This document shows, one piece after another, positions 43,713 through 53,865 of a stretch of DNA of 64,000 bases; within the stretch, counting starts at the first letter, position 1, and every line of letters begins with the position of its first letter. The position numbers were made by a program, and so were the translations under genes. The DNA is from Paraburkholderia phosphatilytica (GTDB lineage Bacteria; Pseudomonadota; Gammaproteobacteria; Burkholderiales; Burkholderiaceae): NCBI RefSeq assembly GCF_003443895.1, contig NZ_QQOA01000001.1, forward strand, positions 124,001 to 188,000. Reading direction: 5' to 3'. The notes under the pieces are model-generated. The model was not told where the DNA came from. It saw nothing but the letters and a program-made list of their open reading frames with translations, and did not search any database.

Positions 43713-44024
43713 ATGGAGCTGATAGTCGTCACGATTTTCGCGGTTGGGCTGGGTGTGCTGGCCACGGTGCTGCTGGCCGTCTGCCTGCCCGCGCATGTGC
43801 ACGAGCGCGCCCGCGAGCACGGCCGTTTCGCGCAACTCGGCGAAGCGCCCGATGAAGCAGACCCCGACGCGCCGCTGCGCATGAGCGCCTACGAAGGCCG
43901 CGTCAGGACCCGTCGCGAACGGGCAAAAGCCCGCGCACGCCGCCACGCGGGCGCGGTACGCGACGCGCTGCTGCACCGCCGCCGCGCCCATCGACGCGAC
44001 CCGCATCGCGATTTCGTCGCCTGA
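43713..44024 (+). CDS. Small single-pass membrane protein, 103 aa
   Basis: The ATG at 43713 follows GAGG. Residues 2-27 (ELIVVTIFAVGLGVLATVLLAV) form one membrane helix. The rest is cytoplasmic and very basic (RTRRERAKARARRHAG...), with an acidic patch (GEAPDEADPDAP) between. No family recognised. Possibly a small envelope or nucleic-acid-associated protein; expression is probably under the dyad at 43646. Confidence 0.6.
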   Translation: MELIVVTIFAVGLGVLATVLLAVCLPAHVHERAREHGRFAQLGEAPDEADPDAPLRMSAYEGRVRTRRERAKARARRHAGAVRDALLHRRRAHRRDPHRDFVA

Positions 44025-44287
44025 CCCCAACACGGCATGGAATAAACTGCCGGGCGCACGCCTTTACTCCTGCATGGACGTCGTCGCTGCACCGTAGCGC
44101 GCGGTCGCTCGAGGTTGCAAACCCGCCGCTTCGAAGGTTCGCGCTGTAACCGGCGGGCTGTTCGCAGCGAACTACCGGATAGTGCACGGCGGCAGACACC
44201 GCGCGAAAGCGCTACCGTATGACGCGCACGTTGGCATGAACCATCGGCCGCCCGCCTGTCCGGCGGGCGCCGCAAGGAGTATTCGGC

Positions 44288-46105
44288 ATGATCCTGTATC
44301 TGCTCGCCTGGCTTGGCGGTGTGCTGACGATCGTCAGCCCCTGCATCCTGCCGGTGCTGCCCTTCGTCTTCGCCCGCACCGGGCGTCCGTTCGTGCAAAG
44401 CACGCTGCCCCTGCTCGGCGGCATGGCCGCGTCGTTCACCGCGGTGGCCGCACTGGCCGCGGTGGGCGGTGGCTGGGCCGTTGCCGCGAACCAGTACGGC
44501 CGCGCCGCCGCGCTCACACTGCTCGCGCTCTTCGGCCTCACGCTGCTGCTACCCGCGCTGTCGGACCGCATGACGCGGCCGCTCGTCGCGCTCGGCGCAC
44601 GGCTCTCGGAAACCGCGCAGGGCAATGGCAATGGCGGCAGTGACAACCCCGGCTCGAACGTCGTGCCCTCGCTGGTGCTCGGCGTCGCGACGGGCCTCCT
44701 GTGGGCGCCGTGCGCGGGCCCGATCCTCGGCCTGATCCTGACCGGCGCCGCGCTGCAGGGCGCGAGCGCGCATACGTCGCTGCTGCTGCTCGCCTACGCG
44801 CTCGGCGCCGCGACTTCGCTCGCGCTCGCGCTGCTGGTGGGCGGCAAGGTCTTCGCGACGATGAAGCGCTCGCTCGGCGTCAGCGAATGGGTCAAGCGCG
44901 CGCTCGGCGTGGCGGTGCTCGCGGGCGTCGCGACGATCGCGTTCCACCTCGATACAGGCCTCCTCACGCGCGTATCGCTGGCGGGCACCAACCATCTCGA
45001 GCAAGGCCTGCTCGACCGCCTGCATCCGCGCAACGCGACGGGTAATACCGGCGGCACGATGGCGGCGAACGACACGCACAATGCTTCGCCGTCGATGATG
45101 ATGTCCGCGCAGCCCGCGAGCGGTGCGCCCGCCGCGCTGCCGGTGGAAGGCAAGCTGCCGCCGCTCGATGGCGCGGTGCAGTGGTTCAATTCGCCGCCGC
45201 TGACCGCGCAGGCGCTGCGCGGTAAGGTCGTGCTGGTCGACTTCTGGACTTACTCATGCATCAACTGCCTGCGCACGCTGCCCTACGTGAAGGCATGGGC
45301 GGACAAGTACCGCGATGCGGGGCTGGTGGTGATCGGCGTGCACGCGCCGGAGTTCGCGTTCGAAAAGGACCTCGGCAACGTGCAGCGCGCGATCAAGGAC
45401 CTGAAGGTCGACTACCCGGTCGCGGTCGACAACAACTATGCGATCTGGCGCGGCTTCAACAACGAGTACTGGCCGGCGCATTACTTCATCGACGCGAACG
45501 GCAACATCCGCGCGCATCACTTCGGCGAAGGCGATTACGACGGCTCGGAACGCGTGATCCAGCAACTGCTGAAGGAAGCCGGCAAGACCAACGTGCCGGG
45601 CGGCATCGTGCAGGTGGCGGGCACGGGTGCGGAGGCCGCGCCCGAAATGAACGAGGTTCAGTCGCCGGAGACCTACGTCGGCTACGAGCGCGCGCACAAC
45701 TTCGCGTCGCCGGGCACGCCGGAGCTCGACAAGCCGCACACGTATTCGTCGGCGACGAAGCTCGATCTGAACCAGTGGGCGCTGGACGGCCGCTGGACGC
45801 TCGGCGGCGAGCACACGGATCTCGATCAGGCCGGCGGTGCAATCGCGTTCCGCTTCCATGCGCGCGACCTGCACCTCGTGATGGGTCCGTCACCCGACGG
45901 CAAGCCGGTGCGCTTCCGCGTGACCATCGACGGCAAGGCGCCGCAGGACAATCACGGCATGGACACGGATGCCAATGGCAACGGCACGGTGACGAACCAG
46001 CGGCTGTATCAGTTGATCCGCCAGAGCGGCACGGTCACGGATCACACGTTCGAGATCCGCTTCCTCGATCCGGGTGTAAGGGCGTATTCGTTCACGTTCG
46101 GTTGA
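44288..46105 (+). CDS. dipZ: DipZ-type CcdA-thioredoxin fusion
   Basis: 605 residues; start preceded by AAGGAG. Residues 1-235 are a CcdA membrane domain with the paired cysteines Cys19 (SPC) and Cys142 (APC). A Met/Ala-rich linker (255-290) leads to a periplasmic TlpA-like thioredoxin domain with FWTYSCINC (Cys324, Cys327). Residues about 450-605 are the beta-sandwich domain found at the C-terminus of DipZ proteins. It passes electrons from cytosolic thioredoxin to periplasmic disulfides, for cytochrome c assembly or repair. Monocistronic, 131 bases before the haemagglutinin gene. Confidence 0.92.
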   Translation: MILYLLAWLGGVLTIVSPCILPVLPFVFARTGRPFVQSTLPLLGGMAASFTAVAALAAVGGGWAVAANQYGRAAALTLLALFGLTLLLPALSDRMTRPLVALGARLSETAQGNGNGGSDNPGSNVVPSLVLGVATGLLWAPCAGPILGLILTGAALQGASAHTSLLLLAYALGAATSLALALLVGGKVFATMKRSLGVSEWVKRALGVAVLAGVATIAFHLDTGLLTRVSLAGTNHLEQGLLDRLHPRNATGNTGGTMAANDTHNASPSMMMSAQPASGAPAALPVEGKLPPLDGAVQWFNSPPLTAQALRGKVVLVDFWTYSCINCLRTLPYVKAWADKYRDAGLVVIGVHAPEFAFEKDLGNVQRAIKDLKVDYPVAVDNNYAIWRGFNNEYWPAHYFIDANGNIRAHHFGEGDYDGSERVIQQLLKEAGKTNVPGGIVQVAGTGAEAAPEMNEVQSPETYVGYERAHNFASPGTPELDKPHTYSSATKLDLNQWALDGRWTLGGEHTDLDQAGGAIAFRFHARDLHLVMGPSPDGKPVRFRVTIDGKAPQDNHGMDTDANGNGTVTNQRLYQLIRQSGTVTDHTFEIRFLDPGVRAYSFTFG

Positions 46106-46236
46106 GCGGTTCGGAATTTTCCTGCCGTTTCTCGGATGTTTATTCTGTGTGTATCGGTTTATCACTAAAGACCCTGGAGGTGGTCCTGCATTAGCCTTTC
46201 GTCCTTGAGAGACGATCGGTATAACGAAGTAAAAAG

Positions 46237-49200
46237 ATGAACCGCAATACATTCCGGCTCGTGTACAGCCGGCTGAGAGAGATGTGGGTCGCAGTCGGAG
46301 AGACCGCCGCTGCGATGGGGAAGTCGAACTGCGACGTGACGCGCACCGTGCGGGTTGTGTCCGCTGCGCTGCTGACGAGTGCGCCCGCCTGGTGCGGCGC
46401 GCAGATCGTGCCCGGTGGCGCGTACGCGCCTTCCGTCACGCAGACCGCGAATGGTCTGCCGCAGGTCAATATCAACCGGCCATCGGGCGCGGGCGTGTCG
46501 ATGAACACGTATGGCCAGTTCGATGTGTCGAACCGCGGCGCCATCCTCAATAACTCGCCGGTTGTGACGCAGACGCAGCAGGCCGGGTATGTCAACGGGA
46601 ACCCGAACTTCGGTGCGGGGCAGTCGGCGCGGGTGATCGTCAATCAGGTTCATTCAGCTGCGGCTTCGCAGATCAACGGTTATGTCGAGGTGGCCGGCCC
46701 GCGCGCCGAGGTGGTGATCGCCAACGGGTCGGGTATCAGCGTCAATGGTGGCGGTTTCATCAACACGTCACGTGCTGTTCTCACCACCGGGACGCCGAAC
46801 TTTGCCGCCGATGGCTCGCTGTCAGGCTTCAATGTGACCGGCGGCAACATCACCGTTCAGGGCGCGGGCTTCAATGCGGCAAACGTCGACCAGGTCGATC
46901 TGCTGGCGCGCGCCGTGCAGGTCAATGCGGCGATCTACGCCAATCGTCTCAATGTGGTGGCTGGAGCGAACAGTGTCGATCATGACACGCTGAACGCGAC
47001 GCCAATCGCGGGGGACGGACCGGCGCCTACTCTGGCGATCGATGTCGGTCAGCTGGGCGGGATGTATGCGGGCAAGATATTCCTGGTGTCGAATGAGTAT
47101 GGCGTTGGAGTTTCGACCAGGGGTGTGCTGGCGGCGCAGGCCGGTGATCTTGTGCTGACCGCGCAGGGCAAGCTGGTGCTGGCTGGACAGACCAGTGCGA
47201 GCGGCGATATCAGCGCCAGTGCGCGAGATGGCATCGACAGTAGTGGTACGACATACGCGCAGCAGGACCTCAGCCTCAGTACGTCGGGTGCGCTGACGAA
47301 CAGCGGGACGCTTGCCGCGCGGCAGGACACGGCGATACGTGCGGACAGTGTTGCTTCGACCGGGACGGTGGGTGCGGGTGTGGATGGCGACGGCGCGATT
47401 GGCGCTGCGGGCAACCTGTCCGTGACCGCCAGTGGCACGCTGTCCGCGAATGGGCACAACATGGCCGGTGGCAACGCGACGCTTGCCGGGCAGTCGGTCA
47501 ACGTCGCGGGTAGCACGACGTCAGCGCGTGGCTCGGTCTCCCTCGATGCAACCGGTGGTGACCTGGACACGTCGGCTGCAAAGGTGACCGCAGGCGGTGC
47601 GCTCGACGCGCATGCGGCGGGTGCGGTCCACAATGCGGGCGGCACACTGGCCGGCGATAGCGCGAACGTTAGTGCAGCGTCAATCGACAACACGCGCGGC
47701 ACGCTCGGCGGCAATGGCAACGTGACCGTCAGCGCGAAGACCTTGACCAACGACGCAGGCGCGAGTCTTGTCGCGGGTGGCCTCGCGACACTCAACATCA
47801 CACTGACCGTCAGCAATGCCGGTGGCACGCTGTACGGCGGCACAGGCTTCACGCTGAACCAGGCCAGCGCATCGGTGATCAACGACGGCGGCTCGATCCT
47901 CGGCGGGATCGATGCATCGCTTTTTGTGGGTTCGCTATCGAATGCCAGTGGCTCGATCCGCGCGAACCGTGACATCAGCGCAGCCGGTTTCCTGACCGGC
48001 GACGGCAACGTGATTGCCGGGCGCAATCTCACGCTGAACCTCGCGGGCGACTACACGAACCGCGCCGCGAATACCCTGCACGCCGATGGCGACATGACGC
48101 TCAACGTCGCAGGCACGCTGACGAACACGGGTACGCTCGCGGCGAGCGGCGCACTGAACGCCAGCGGCATGAACGTCGTGAACGCGGCAGGCGCGGATAT
48201 CAACTCGTCCAGCACGACCGTCAACGCAGCACAGACCATCACGAACGCGGGCCGCATCGAAGGCGATACGGTGCGGACGAACAGCACGACGCTCGCGAAC
48301 ACCGGCACGCTGACCGGCAACGACGTGCAGGTCTTTGCCACCGATATCACGAACACGGGTGCCGCAGCCGTCATCGCGGGCGCGCAGTTCGTCGGGCTGT
48401 ATGCGTCCGGGTCGGTGACGAACGCAGACGGCGCGCTGATCTACAGCGCGGGCAATCTGGAAATTGCAAGAGACAACGCGCGCGACGCAACCGGGCTACT
48501 CGCAAACCAGACCGGCATGCTCACCAACAGCGCGGCCAGCATCGAGGCCGATGGCGACATCGATATCGCGGCGCACACAGTCAACAATCTGCGCACCGGG
48601 GTCGTAACCGAAGCGGGCACGCCGGAAGTAACGGGCACCGCCACGCTCACGCTGTGGACCGCCGGGCTGGACGACAACGGCGTGTTCGGCAACCTCGGCG
48701 CCTATTACAGCGTGCTGTATCCGGAATGGCGGTGGTATGCCGGCGCGCTCGCCACAGCGACCATCGGGGCGCTGATGAAGCCCATCACGGTCACCGTGCC
48801 GAAGTCCCAGGTGACCAGCCTCGATGTCACCACACAGTCGTTCTCGCTCACCGAACCGCTGACCGATTCGTACGGGCTGACTATCCTCGAGGCAATGTCG
48901 CAGCCGCACACGCGCACCATCACGACGAACCCGACGCAGTACTACCAGAGCATCGCCGACAACGGCGACACGTATTCGATCACCTTCTGGCCAGATTACG
49001 ACCCGGCGAAGCAGATCCGCCCGGATCAGGTGCAGGTTCGTACGGACCTTGGCAACAGCAATCACGATTACGTCGAGACATCGCGCACCATCACGACCAC
49101 CACCAGCACTGATCAGCTCGTCAGCGCGGGCACCGACGCAACGATCCAGGCACAGGGCGCGATCCGCATCAATGCGGATGGCGGCAGCATCCATAACCTG

Positions 49201-52200
49201 TCGTCGACGATGGCGGCTGGCGGGGACCTCGTGCGTCGCGCAGCCGATGGCACTGTGAACGACACCGGCACGGTGCTGCAGCAGAGCGTCATGCAGACGG
49301 CGCAGTCGACGTTCGTCTGGCACCAGAAGAGCGGCAGCGACAGCGATACCAGGACGGTCGACGATGGCATCACGCAGGGTACGACGACCGTCGATGCGCT
49401 GCCGGCCATCGCATCGTCGAACCAGACCGTGCAAACCGACGCGCAGACCATCACGATCGCGGGCGTGAACCGCCAGGGCCAGACGGTCGATGGATCGGGT
49501 GTTGCGGGCAGTGGCACCGCCGGCGGTGCAGCGGGCAACATCGCGAACCTGAAGCTGCCGGTCAATGGGCTGTATTCGTACCGCACTGCACCCGATGCGC
49601 CCTATCTCGTCGCCACGGACCCACGATTTACGCAGTATTCGAAGTTCATCAGCAGCGACTACATGCTCGGACTGCTCGGGCTCGATCCGTCGAAGACGAT
49701 CAAGCGTCTTGGCGATGGCCTGTACGAGGAAACGCTGATCCGCAACCAGGTCACGCAGCTGACCGGGCGCACCTTCCTGGCGGGCTACACCGACAACCTC
49801 GCCGAATACACCGCGTTGATGACGAGCGGCGCGGCGTACGCGAGAACGTTTGGCCTCGAGCCTGGCATCGCGCTCACGCCGGACCAGATGCGGCAGCTCA
49901 CCACCGACATGGTGTGGCTCGTCTCGCAGGACGTCACGCTGCCGGACGGCTCGCATCAGACGGTGCTGGTGCCGCAGCTTTACCTCGCGCAATCCAGTAC
50001 GGTCGATCTCACGCACAGTGGCGCGTTGGTGGCGGGCAACAGCGTGAACCTGACGGCATCGGGCGATGTGAACAGCAGCGGTCACATCAGCAGCAGCCTC
50101 GCGACGACGGTCATCGGCAACAACGTCGTGAACAGCGGCACGATCGGCAGCGGTGGCATCACGGCTGTTGCAGCAGCGCAGGACGTGCGCAACATCGGCG
50201 GGCGCATTGGCGGCGCCGATGTCGTCGTGCAGGCCGGGCGCGACATCATCATCGAAACGCGGACCGGCAGCGTATCGAAGTCGTTCGGCGCGGATGGCCT
50301 GACGGGTAGCGTTACCGCGACAACGGTCGATGCGGTCGGCGCGATCTCGGCGACGGGTAGCGTAGCGCTCGCGGCGGGCCGTGACGTCAACATCCATGGC
50401 GCGACGGTCCAGGCGGGCGGCGACGCGTCCATTGCGGCAGGCCGCGATGTCAACGTCGGCACGGTCGTGCTGACCAGTACACAGGACGTGCAGAGCCACG
50501 GCGGACAGGATGGCGGTCACACCGCGATCACACAGAACCTGGGCAGCACGGTCACGACGGGCGGCAACCTCGTCACGGTCTCCGGACGCGATACGACGCT
50601 CACCGGCGCGGGCGTGACAGCCGGCGGCAATGCGGCGTTGATCGCTGGACATGACCTGACGGTAACCGCGGCGAAAGACACGCAGCGCCACGACGAGCGC
50701 TCGCTCGGCGACAGCCGGGCAAAGCACACGGCGTCGAGCTACGACGAGGCTGTGCGGGGTTCGAGCGTGAATGCGGGCGTTAACGTCACGCTTGCGGCGG
50801 GCCAGGGCGGTGCCGGCAATCTCGCTGTGCTCGGCTCGACCGTGACGACGGGTGCTGCGGGCACAGGAGCGGTCAGCCTCGTCTCGACCGGCGACATCAC
50901 GGTCGGCAGCGTCAGCGAAACGCATGATTCAACCAGCTGGGAGCATACGAACCATTCCGGCTTCATGTCGAAAGACACGTCGACGGACAGCGGCCATTCG
51001 CATCAGGTCATTGCGAACGGCTCGACGATATCGGGCGATACGGTCAGCGGCATGGCAGGTCATGACATGACCATCAGCGGTTCGACGGTTGCGGCAACCA
51101 ACGATGTTTCGCTTGCCGCGGCCAATAACCTGACCGTCACCACCTCGCAGGACAGCAGCAACAGCAGCCACTTCCATCAGGAAGTCACGACCGGTATCGG
51201 CAGTTCCGGCGGTATCGGCGTCTCCTACGCCAGGATCGATACGAAGGACACGACACACGACAGCTCAGTCACGAACAACGCGAGCCTGATCGGCAGCACG
51301 ACTGGCAGCGTAACGCTGTCCGCCGGTGCCGATCTGCATGTGACGGGCAGCGACATCATCGCGGCGCAGAACGTGTCGGGCACGGGCGCGAACGTCGTCA
51401 TCGACGCAGCCGTCGACACGGCCCACCGCGACGAGACACAGGAAGTCTCAAAGAGCGGACTCACGCTTGCAGTGAAGGCACCGGTGCTCGATGCGATGTC
51501 GAACGCGATCGACCAGACGCATGCCGCGAACCACAGCCAGGATGACCGCGCGGCAGCACTGCACGGCATGGCGGCGGCAAGCGGCGCTTTCGACTCCGTC
51601 GGCGCGGCGCGCGAGACCGCGGCCGGTCTCGCCCGTGGCGAGAAGCCGTCAGCGAAGATTGAACTCAGCTACGGCAGCAGCCACAGCAGCAACACCTTCG
51701 CCGAAGACAGCACGACGAACCGGGGTTCCAGCGTGACGGCGGGCGGCACGGCCGCATTCGTCGCGACGGGCAACGGTACGCCGGGAAGCGGCAACCTCAC
51801 GATCGCCGGTTCGGACGTGAACGCGAACGACGTGATTCTGGCTGCAGGGAATCAGGTCAATCTCATCAACACGACGGATACGGACACGACCCGCAGCGCG
51901 AACCAGTCGCGCAGTGCGAGCGTGGGCGTGTCGTTCGGCACGGATGGCTTCGGCGTGAGTGCATCGATGGCGAAGGCGCATGGTGACGCGAACAGCGACG
52001 CGGCGATGCAGAACAGCACGCACATCAACGCGAACGGCACGGCGACGATTCTCTCGGGTGGCGACACGAACATCGTCGGCGCGAACGTCAACGGGCGTCA
52101 AGTGAACGCGGATGTCGGCGGGAATCTGAACATCGCGAGCGTGCAGGACACGTTGAACAGCAGCGCGCACCAGGAAAGCGCGGGCGGCGGCTTCAGTATC

Positions 52201-53640
52201 AGTCAGGGTGGCGGTAGCGCGAGCTTCAGTTCGCAGCATGGCGACGCGAGCGGCAGCTATGCGGGGGTGAATGAACAGGCGGGCATTCACGCCGGTGACG
52301 GCGGTTTCAATATCAACGTCAAGGGCAATACGGACCTCAACGGAGCGGTGATCGCGAGCGATGCCGACGCAACGAAGAACAACCTCTCGACGGGCACGCT
52401 CAGCTTCTCCGACATACAGAACCAGTCCGTCTATGACGCGCATTCAGGCGGGTTCGGCGGAGGCTTCACGACGGGCAACGGCGGCTCGAACTACGCGACG
52501 CACGGCAGCACGTCAGGCACGAACGCGGGTGGTCCCGCGCCCATGCTGGGTCAGAACGACAGCGGCAGCGACAGTGCCATCACGCGTAGCGGCATCAGCG
52601 CAGGGTCGATCAACGTGACCGATGGTGCGCATCAGTCGCAGGACGTGGCGACCTTGAACCGCGATATGTCGGATACGAATGGTGCAGTTGCGAAATTGCC
52701 CGACGTGAGCAACCTGCTGGACCGTCAGGCCGACATGATGGCGGCGGCCGGCGCCGCGGGTGAAGCGGTGTCGCGGCGCATCGGTGACTTCGCTGCGTTG
52801 AAGTACGAGCAGACTCACGATCCGGCATGGGCCGAGGGTGGTGCTGCGCGCGCGGCGATGCAGGCGGCGGGCGCGGCGCTCGTTACTGGTCTCGCGGGCG
52901 GTAATGTAATCGGCGGTGCGGCGGGTGCGGGTATCGCGTCGATCGCGGGCGGCAGGCTGAACCAGTTGAGCGGCGCGATTGCTGACTCGGATCCGACCGG
53001 TGACGCTGATGTGAACAAGGCGCTTGGGAACATCGTTGCGAACGTCATCGCTACGGGCGCAGGTGCGGTGGTGGGTGGCGATGCGGGGGCGTTCTCAGGG
53101 TACAACGTGGATCGGTTTAACCGGCAGTTCGATGCCGACGGCAAGCCGGTGAAGAAGGACCTCGTTGCGCAGGCGTGCGGTGCGGGAGCACAGTGTAGCG
53201 ATACGACGCTGAATGCGGCAATTCAAGCGCAAGGGGTCGTTGCGCAGCAAGCGCTAGGGGCTATGTCTCCGGATTATGTGTCTATTCAGGGCAACATCTA
53301 TGTTGCCTCAGGGGGCGTGGTAGTTAATCTGCAAAATGGTGATGTGTTCGGAAGTTGGGCACTTGGAAAGCCAATTCCTACATACTCGTTGAAGCCCGGG
53401 ATTTCCGTGACATTCGGGAGTATCCTCGGTGGAGGCGGTGCACAAGGCACTAGCTCATACTTGGCTGGTGGTGGCGCTAATGCGTCTACATTCGTACCTG
53501 TTCCCGGCTTCCCGGTCATTGGCGCTGGTGGTGGGGTCAGCCATGCGTATGGCGGTCAAACTTCCATAGAGTATGGTCTTAGCTTCCCCCCAGGTACGGC
53601 AGTGAATCCAGTTAGTTACGGGTTCCAGTTGAAAAGGTAG
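46237..53640 (+). CDS. Filamentous haemagglutinin / contact-dependent inhibition effector (TpsA, CdiA/BcpA-type)
   Basis: 2467 residues. An extended signal peptide (MNRNTFRLVYSRLREMWVAV) precedes a hydrophobic core and cleavage near CGA-Q (about 56). The TPS secretion domain follows (QTANGLPQVNINRPSGAGVS) to about 300, then hundreds of beta-helix repeats (NTGTL, AGGN, DVSLAAANNL) to about 2200. Next come an Ala/Gly-rich helical pretoxin-like region (2230-2300) ending in NVDRFNRQFDADGKP and a distinct C-terminal module of about 126 residues (from 53260). The module is visibly poorer in GC (28 of 60 bases at 53281-53340). This is the plan of contact-dependent inhibition proteins. No VENN motif. 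The needed TpsB exporter is not in the window. Confidence 0.92.
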   Translation: MNRNTFRLVYSRLREMWVAVGETAAAMGKSNCDVTRTVRVVSAALLTSAPAWCGAQIVPGGAYAPSVTQTANGLPQVNINRPSGAGVSMNTYGQFDVSNRGAILNNSPVVTQTQQAGYVNGNPNFGAGQSARVIVNQVHSAAASQINGYVEVAGPRAEVVIANGSGISVNGGGFINTSRAVLTTGTPNFAADGSLSGFNVTGGNITVQGAGFNAANVDQVDLLARAVQVNAAIYANRLNVVAGANSVDHDTLNATPIAGDGPAPTLAIDVGQLGGMYAGKIFLVSNEYGVGVSTRGVLAAQAGDLVLTAQGKLVLAGQTSASGDISASARDGIDSSGTTYAQQDLSLSTSGALTNSGTLAARQDTAIRADSVASTGTVGAGVDGDGAIGAAGNLSVTASGTLSANGHNMAGGNATLAGQSVNVAGSTTSARGSVSLDATGGDLDTSAAKVTAGGALDAHAAGAVHNAGGTLAGDSANVSAASIDNTRGTLGGNGNVTVSAKTLTNDAGASLVAGGLATLNITLTVSNAGGTLYGGTGFTLNQASASVINDGGSILGGIDASLFVGSLSNASGSIRANRDISAAGFLTGDGNVIAGRNLTLNLAGDYTNRAANTLHADGDMTLNVAGTLTNTGTLAASGALNASGMNVVNAAGADINSSSTTVNAAQTITNAGRIEGDTVRTNSTTLANTGTLTGNDVQVFATDITNTGAAAVIAGAQFVGLYASGSVTNADGALIYSAGNLEIARDNARDATGLLANQTGMLTNSAASIEADGDIDIAAHTVNNLRTGVVTEAGTPEVTGTATLTLWTAGLDDNGVFGNLGAYYSVLYPEWRWYAGALATATIGALMKPITVTVPKSQVTSLDVTTQSFSLTEPLTDSYGLTILEAMSQPHTRTITTNPTQYYQSIADNGDTYSITFWPDYDPAKQIRPDQVQVRTDLGNSNHDYVETSRTITTTTSTDQLVSAGTDATIQAQGAIRINADGGSIHNLSSTMAAGGDLVRRAADGTVNDTGTVLQQSVMQTAQSTFVWHQKSGSDSDTRTVDDGITQGTTTVDALPAIASSNQTVQTDAQTITIAGVNRQGQTVDGSGVAGSGTAGGAAGNIANLKLPVNGLYSYRTAPDAPYLVATDPRFTQYSKFISSDYMLGLLGLDPSKTIKRLGDGLYEETLIRNQVTQLTGRTFLAGYTDNLAEYTALMTSGAAYARTFGLEPGIALTPDQMRQLTTDMVWLVSQDVTLPDGSHQTVLVPQLYLAQSSTVDLTHSGALVAGNSVNLTASGDVNSSGHISSSLATTVIGNNVVNSGTIGSGGITAVAAAQDVRNIGGRIGGADVVVQAGRDIIIETRTGSVSKSFGADGLTGSVTATTVDAVGAISATGSVALAAGRDVNIHGATVQAGGDASIAAGRDVNVGTVVLTSTQDVQSHGGQDGGHTAITQNLGSTVTTGGNLVTVSGRDTTLTGAGVTAGGNAALIAGHDLTVTAAKDTQRHDERSLGDSRAKHTASSYDEAVRGSSVNAGVNVTLAAGQGGAGNLAVLGSTVTTGAAGTGAVSLVSTGDITVGSVSETHDSTSWEHTNHSGFMSKDTSTDSGHSHQVIANGSTISGDTVSGMAGHDMTISGSTVAATNDVSLAAANNLTVTTSQDSSNSSHFHQEVTTGIGSSGGIGVSYARIDTKDTTHDSSVTNNASLIGSTTGSVTLSAGADLHVTGSDIIAAQNVSGTGANVVIDAAVDTAHRDETQEVSKSGLTLAVKAPVLDAMSNAIDQTHAANHSQDDRAAALHGMAAASGAFDSVGAARETAAGLARGEKPSAKIELSYGSSHSSNTFAEDSTTNRGSSVTAGGTAAFVATGNGTPGSGNLTIAGSDVNANDVILAAGNQVNLINTTDTDTTRSANQSRSASVGVSFGTDGFGVSASMAKAHGDANSDAAMQNSTHINANGTATILSGGDTNIVGANVNGRQVNADVGGNLNIASVQDTLNSSAHQESAGGGFSISQGGGSASFSSQHGDASGSYAGVNEQAGIHAGDGGFNINVKGNTDLNGAVIASDADATKNNLSTGTLSFSDIQNQSVYDAHSGGFGGGFTTGNGGSNYATHGSTSGTNAGGPAPMLGQNDSGSDSAITRSGISAGSINVTDGAHQSQDVATLNRDMSDTNGAVAKLPDVSNLLDRQADMMAAAGAAGEAVSRRIGDFAALKYEQTHDPAWAEGGAARAAMQAAGAALVTGLAGGNVIGGAAGAGIASIAGGRLNQLSGAIADSDPTGDADVNKALGNIVANVIATGAGAVVGGDAGAFSGYNVDRFNRQFDADGKPVKKDLVAQACGAGAQCSDTTLNAAIQAQGVVAQQALGAMSPDYVSIQGNIYVASGGVVVNLQNGDVFGSWALGKPIPTYSLKPGISVTFGSILGGGGAQGTSSYLAGGGANASTFVPVPGFPVIGAGGGVSHAYGGQTSIEYGLSFPPGTAVNPVSYGFQLKR
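53260..53640 (+). other. Variable C-terminal (toxin-like) module of the haemagglutinin
   Basis: Residues 2342-2467, from AMSPDYVSIQ to the stop. Gly/Ser/aromatic-rich and mainly beta: IYVASGGVVVNLQNGDVFGSW, KPGISVTFGSILGGGG, VIGAGGGVSHAYGG. I recognise no nuclease, deaminase or protease motif. GC falls to about 47-57% per 60-base line, against well over 60% upstream, which is typical of exchanged toxin tips. A membrane-acting toxin would fit both the composition and the one-helix neighbour, but that is inference. Confidence 0.55.
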
Positions 53641-53651
53641 AAGGAGCAGCT

Positions 53652-53789
53652 ATGGCTGGGCCATCGTTCAAGCCGGGACAATACGAGAAGCTGAGTAGAG
53701 GTCAAAAGACCATTTACTGGGTTGCTATCGTTGTTGGATTTACTCTGATCGCCGGCATCTGGATTTATAAACTTCGTTTGGCGCATTGA
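53652..53789 (+). CDS. 45-aa single-helix membrane protein, probable immunity protein
   Basis: The ATG at 53652 is preceded by AAGGAG, 11 bases after the haemagglutinin stop. 45 residues: a polar N-terminus (GPSFKPGQYEKLSRGQK), then one hydrophobic helix of about 18 residues (residues 21-38), ending IYKLRLAH. It is immediately followed by a terminator and shares the low GC of the toxin tail. In contact-dependent inhibition loci the gene right after the effector encodes immunity. A one-pass membrane protein suggests the toxin acts at the inner membrane. Confidence 0.65.
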   Translation: MAGPSFKPGQYEKLSRGQKTIYWVAIVVGFTLIAGIWIYKLRLAH

Positions 53790-53824
53790 TACAACAAACC
53801 CAGCGTTCGGCTGGGTTTGTTGTA
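53790..53824 (+). terminator. Strong hairpin terminator after the immunity-like gene
   Basis: ACAACAAACCCAGC (53791-53804) and GCTGGGTTTGTTGT (53810-53823) form a perfect 14-bp stem, 15 with the flanking T-A pair, closed by a 5-base loop. It begins one base after the stop codon. The right arm is T-rich; there is no separate long T-run. Confidence 0.75.
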
Positions 53825-53865
53825 TGTGGAATCAATCGGGGAATGGCGTGATGATGTGGAGTGGT

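Noticed and set aside
48496..50925. 809-codon minus-strand frame inside the haemagglutinin gene
   Set aside because: Arg/His/Val-rich antisense of repetitive Thr/Asn/Gly codons; no start signal or known fold.
46500..52600. Possible CRISPR or tandem DNA repeats in the haemagglutinin gene
   Set aside because: The periodicity is protein-level beta-helix repetition with varying codons and spacing; no constant repeat/spacer pattern.
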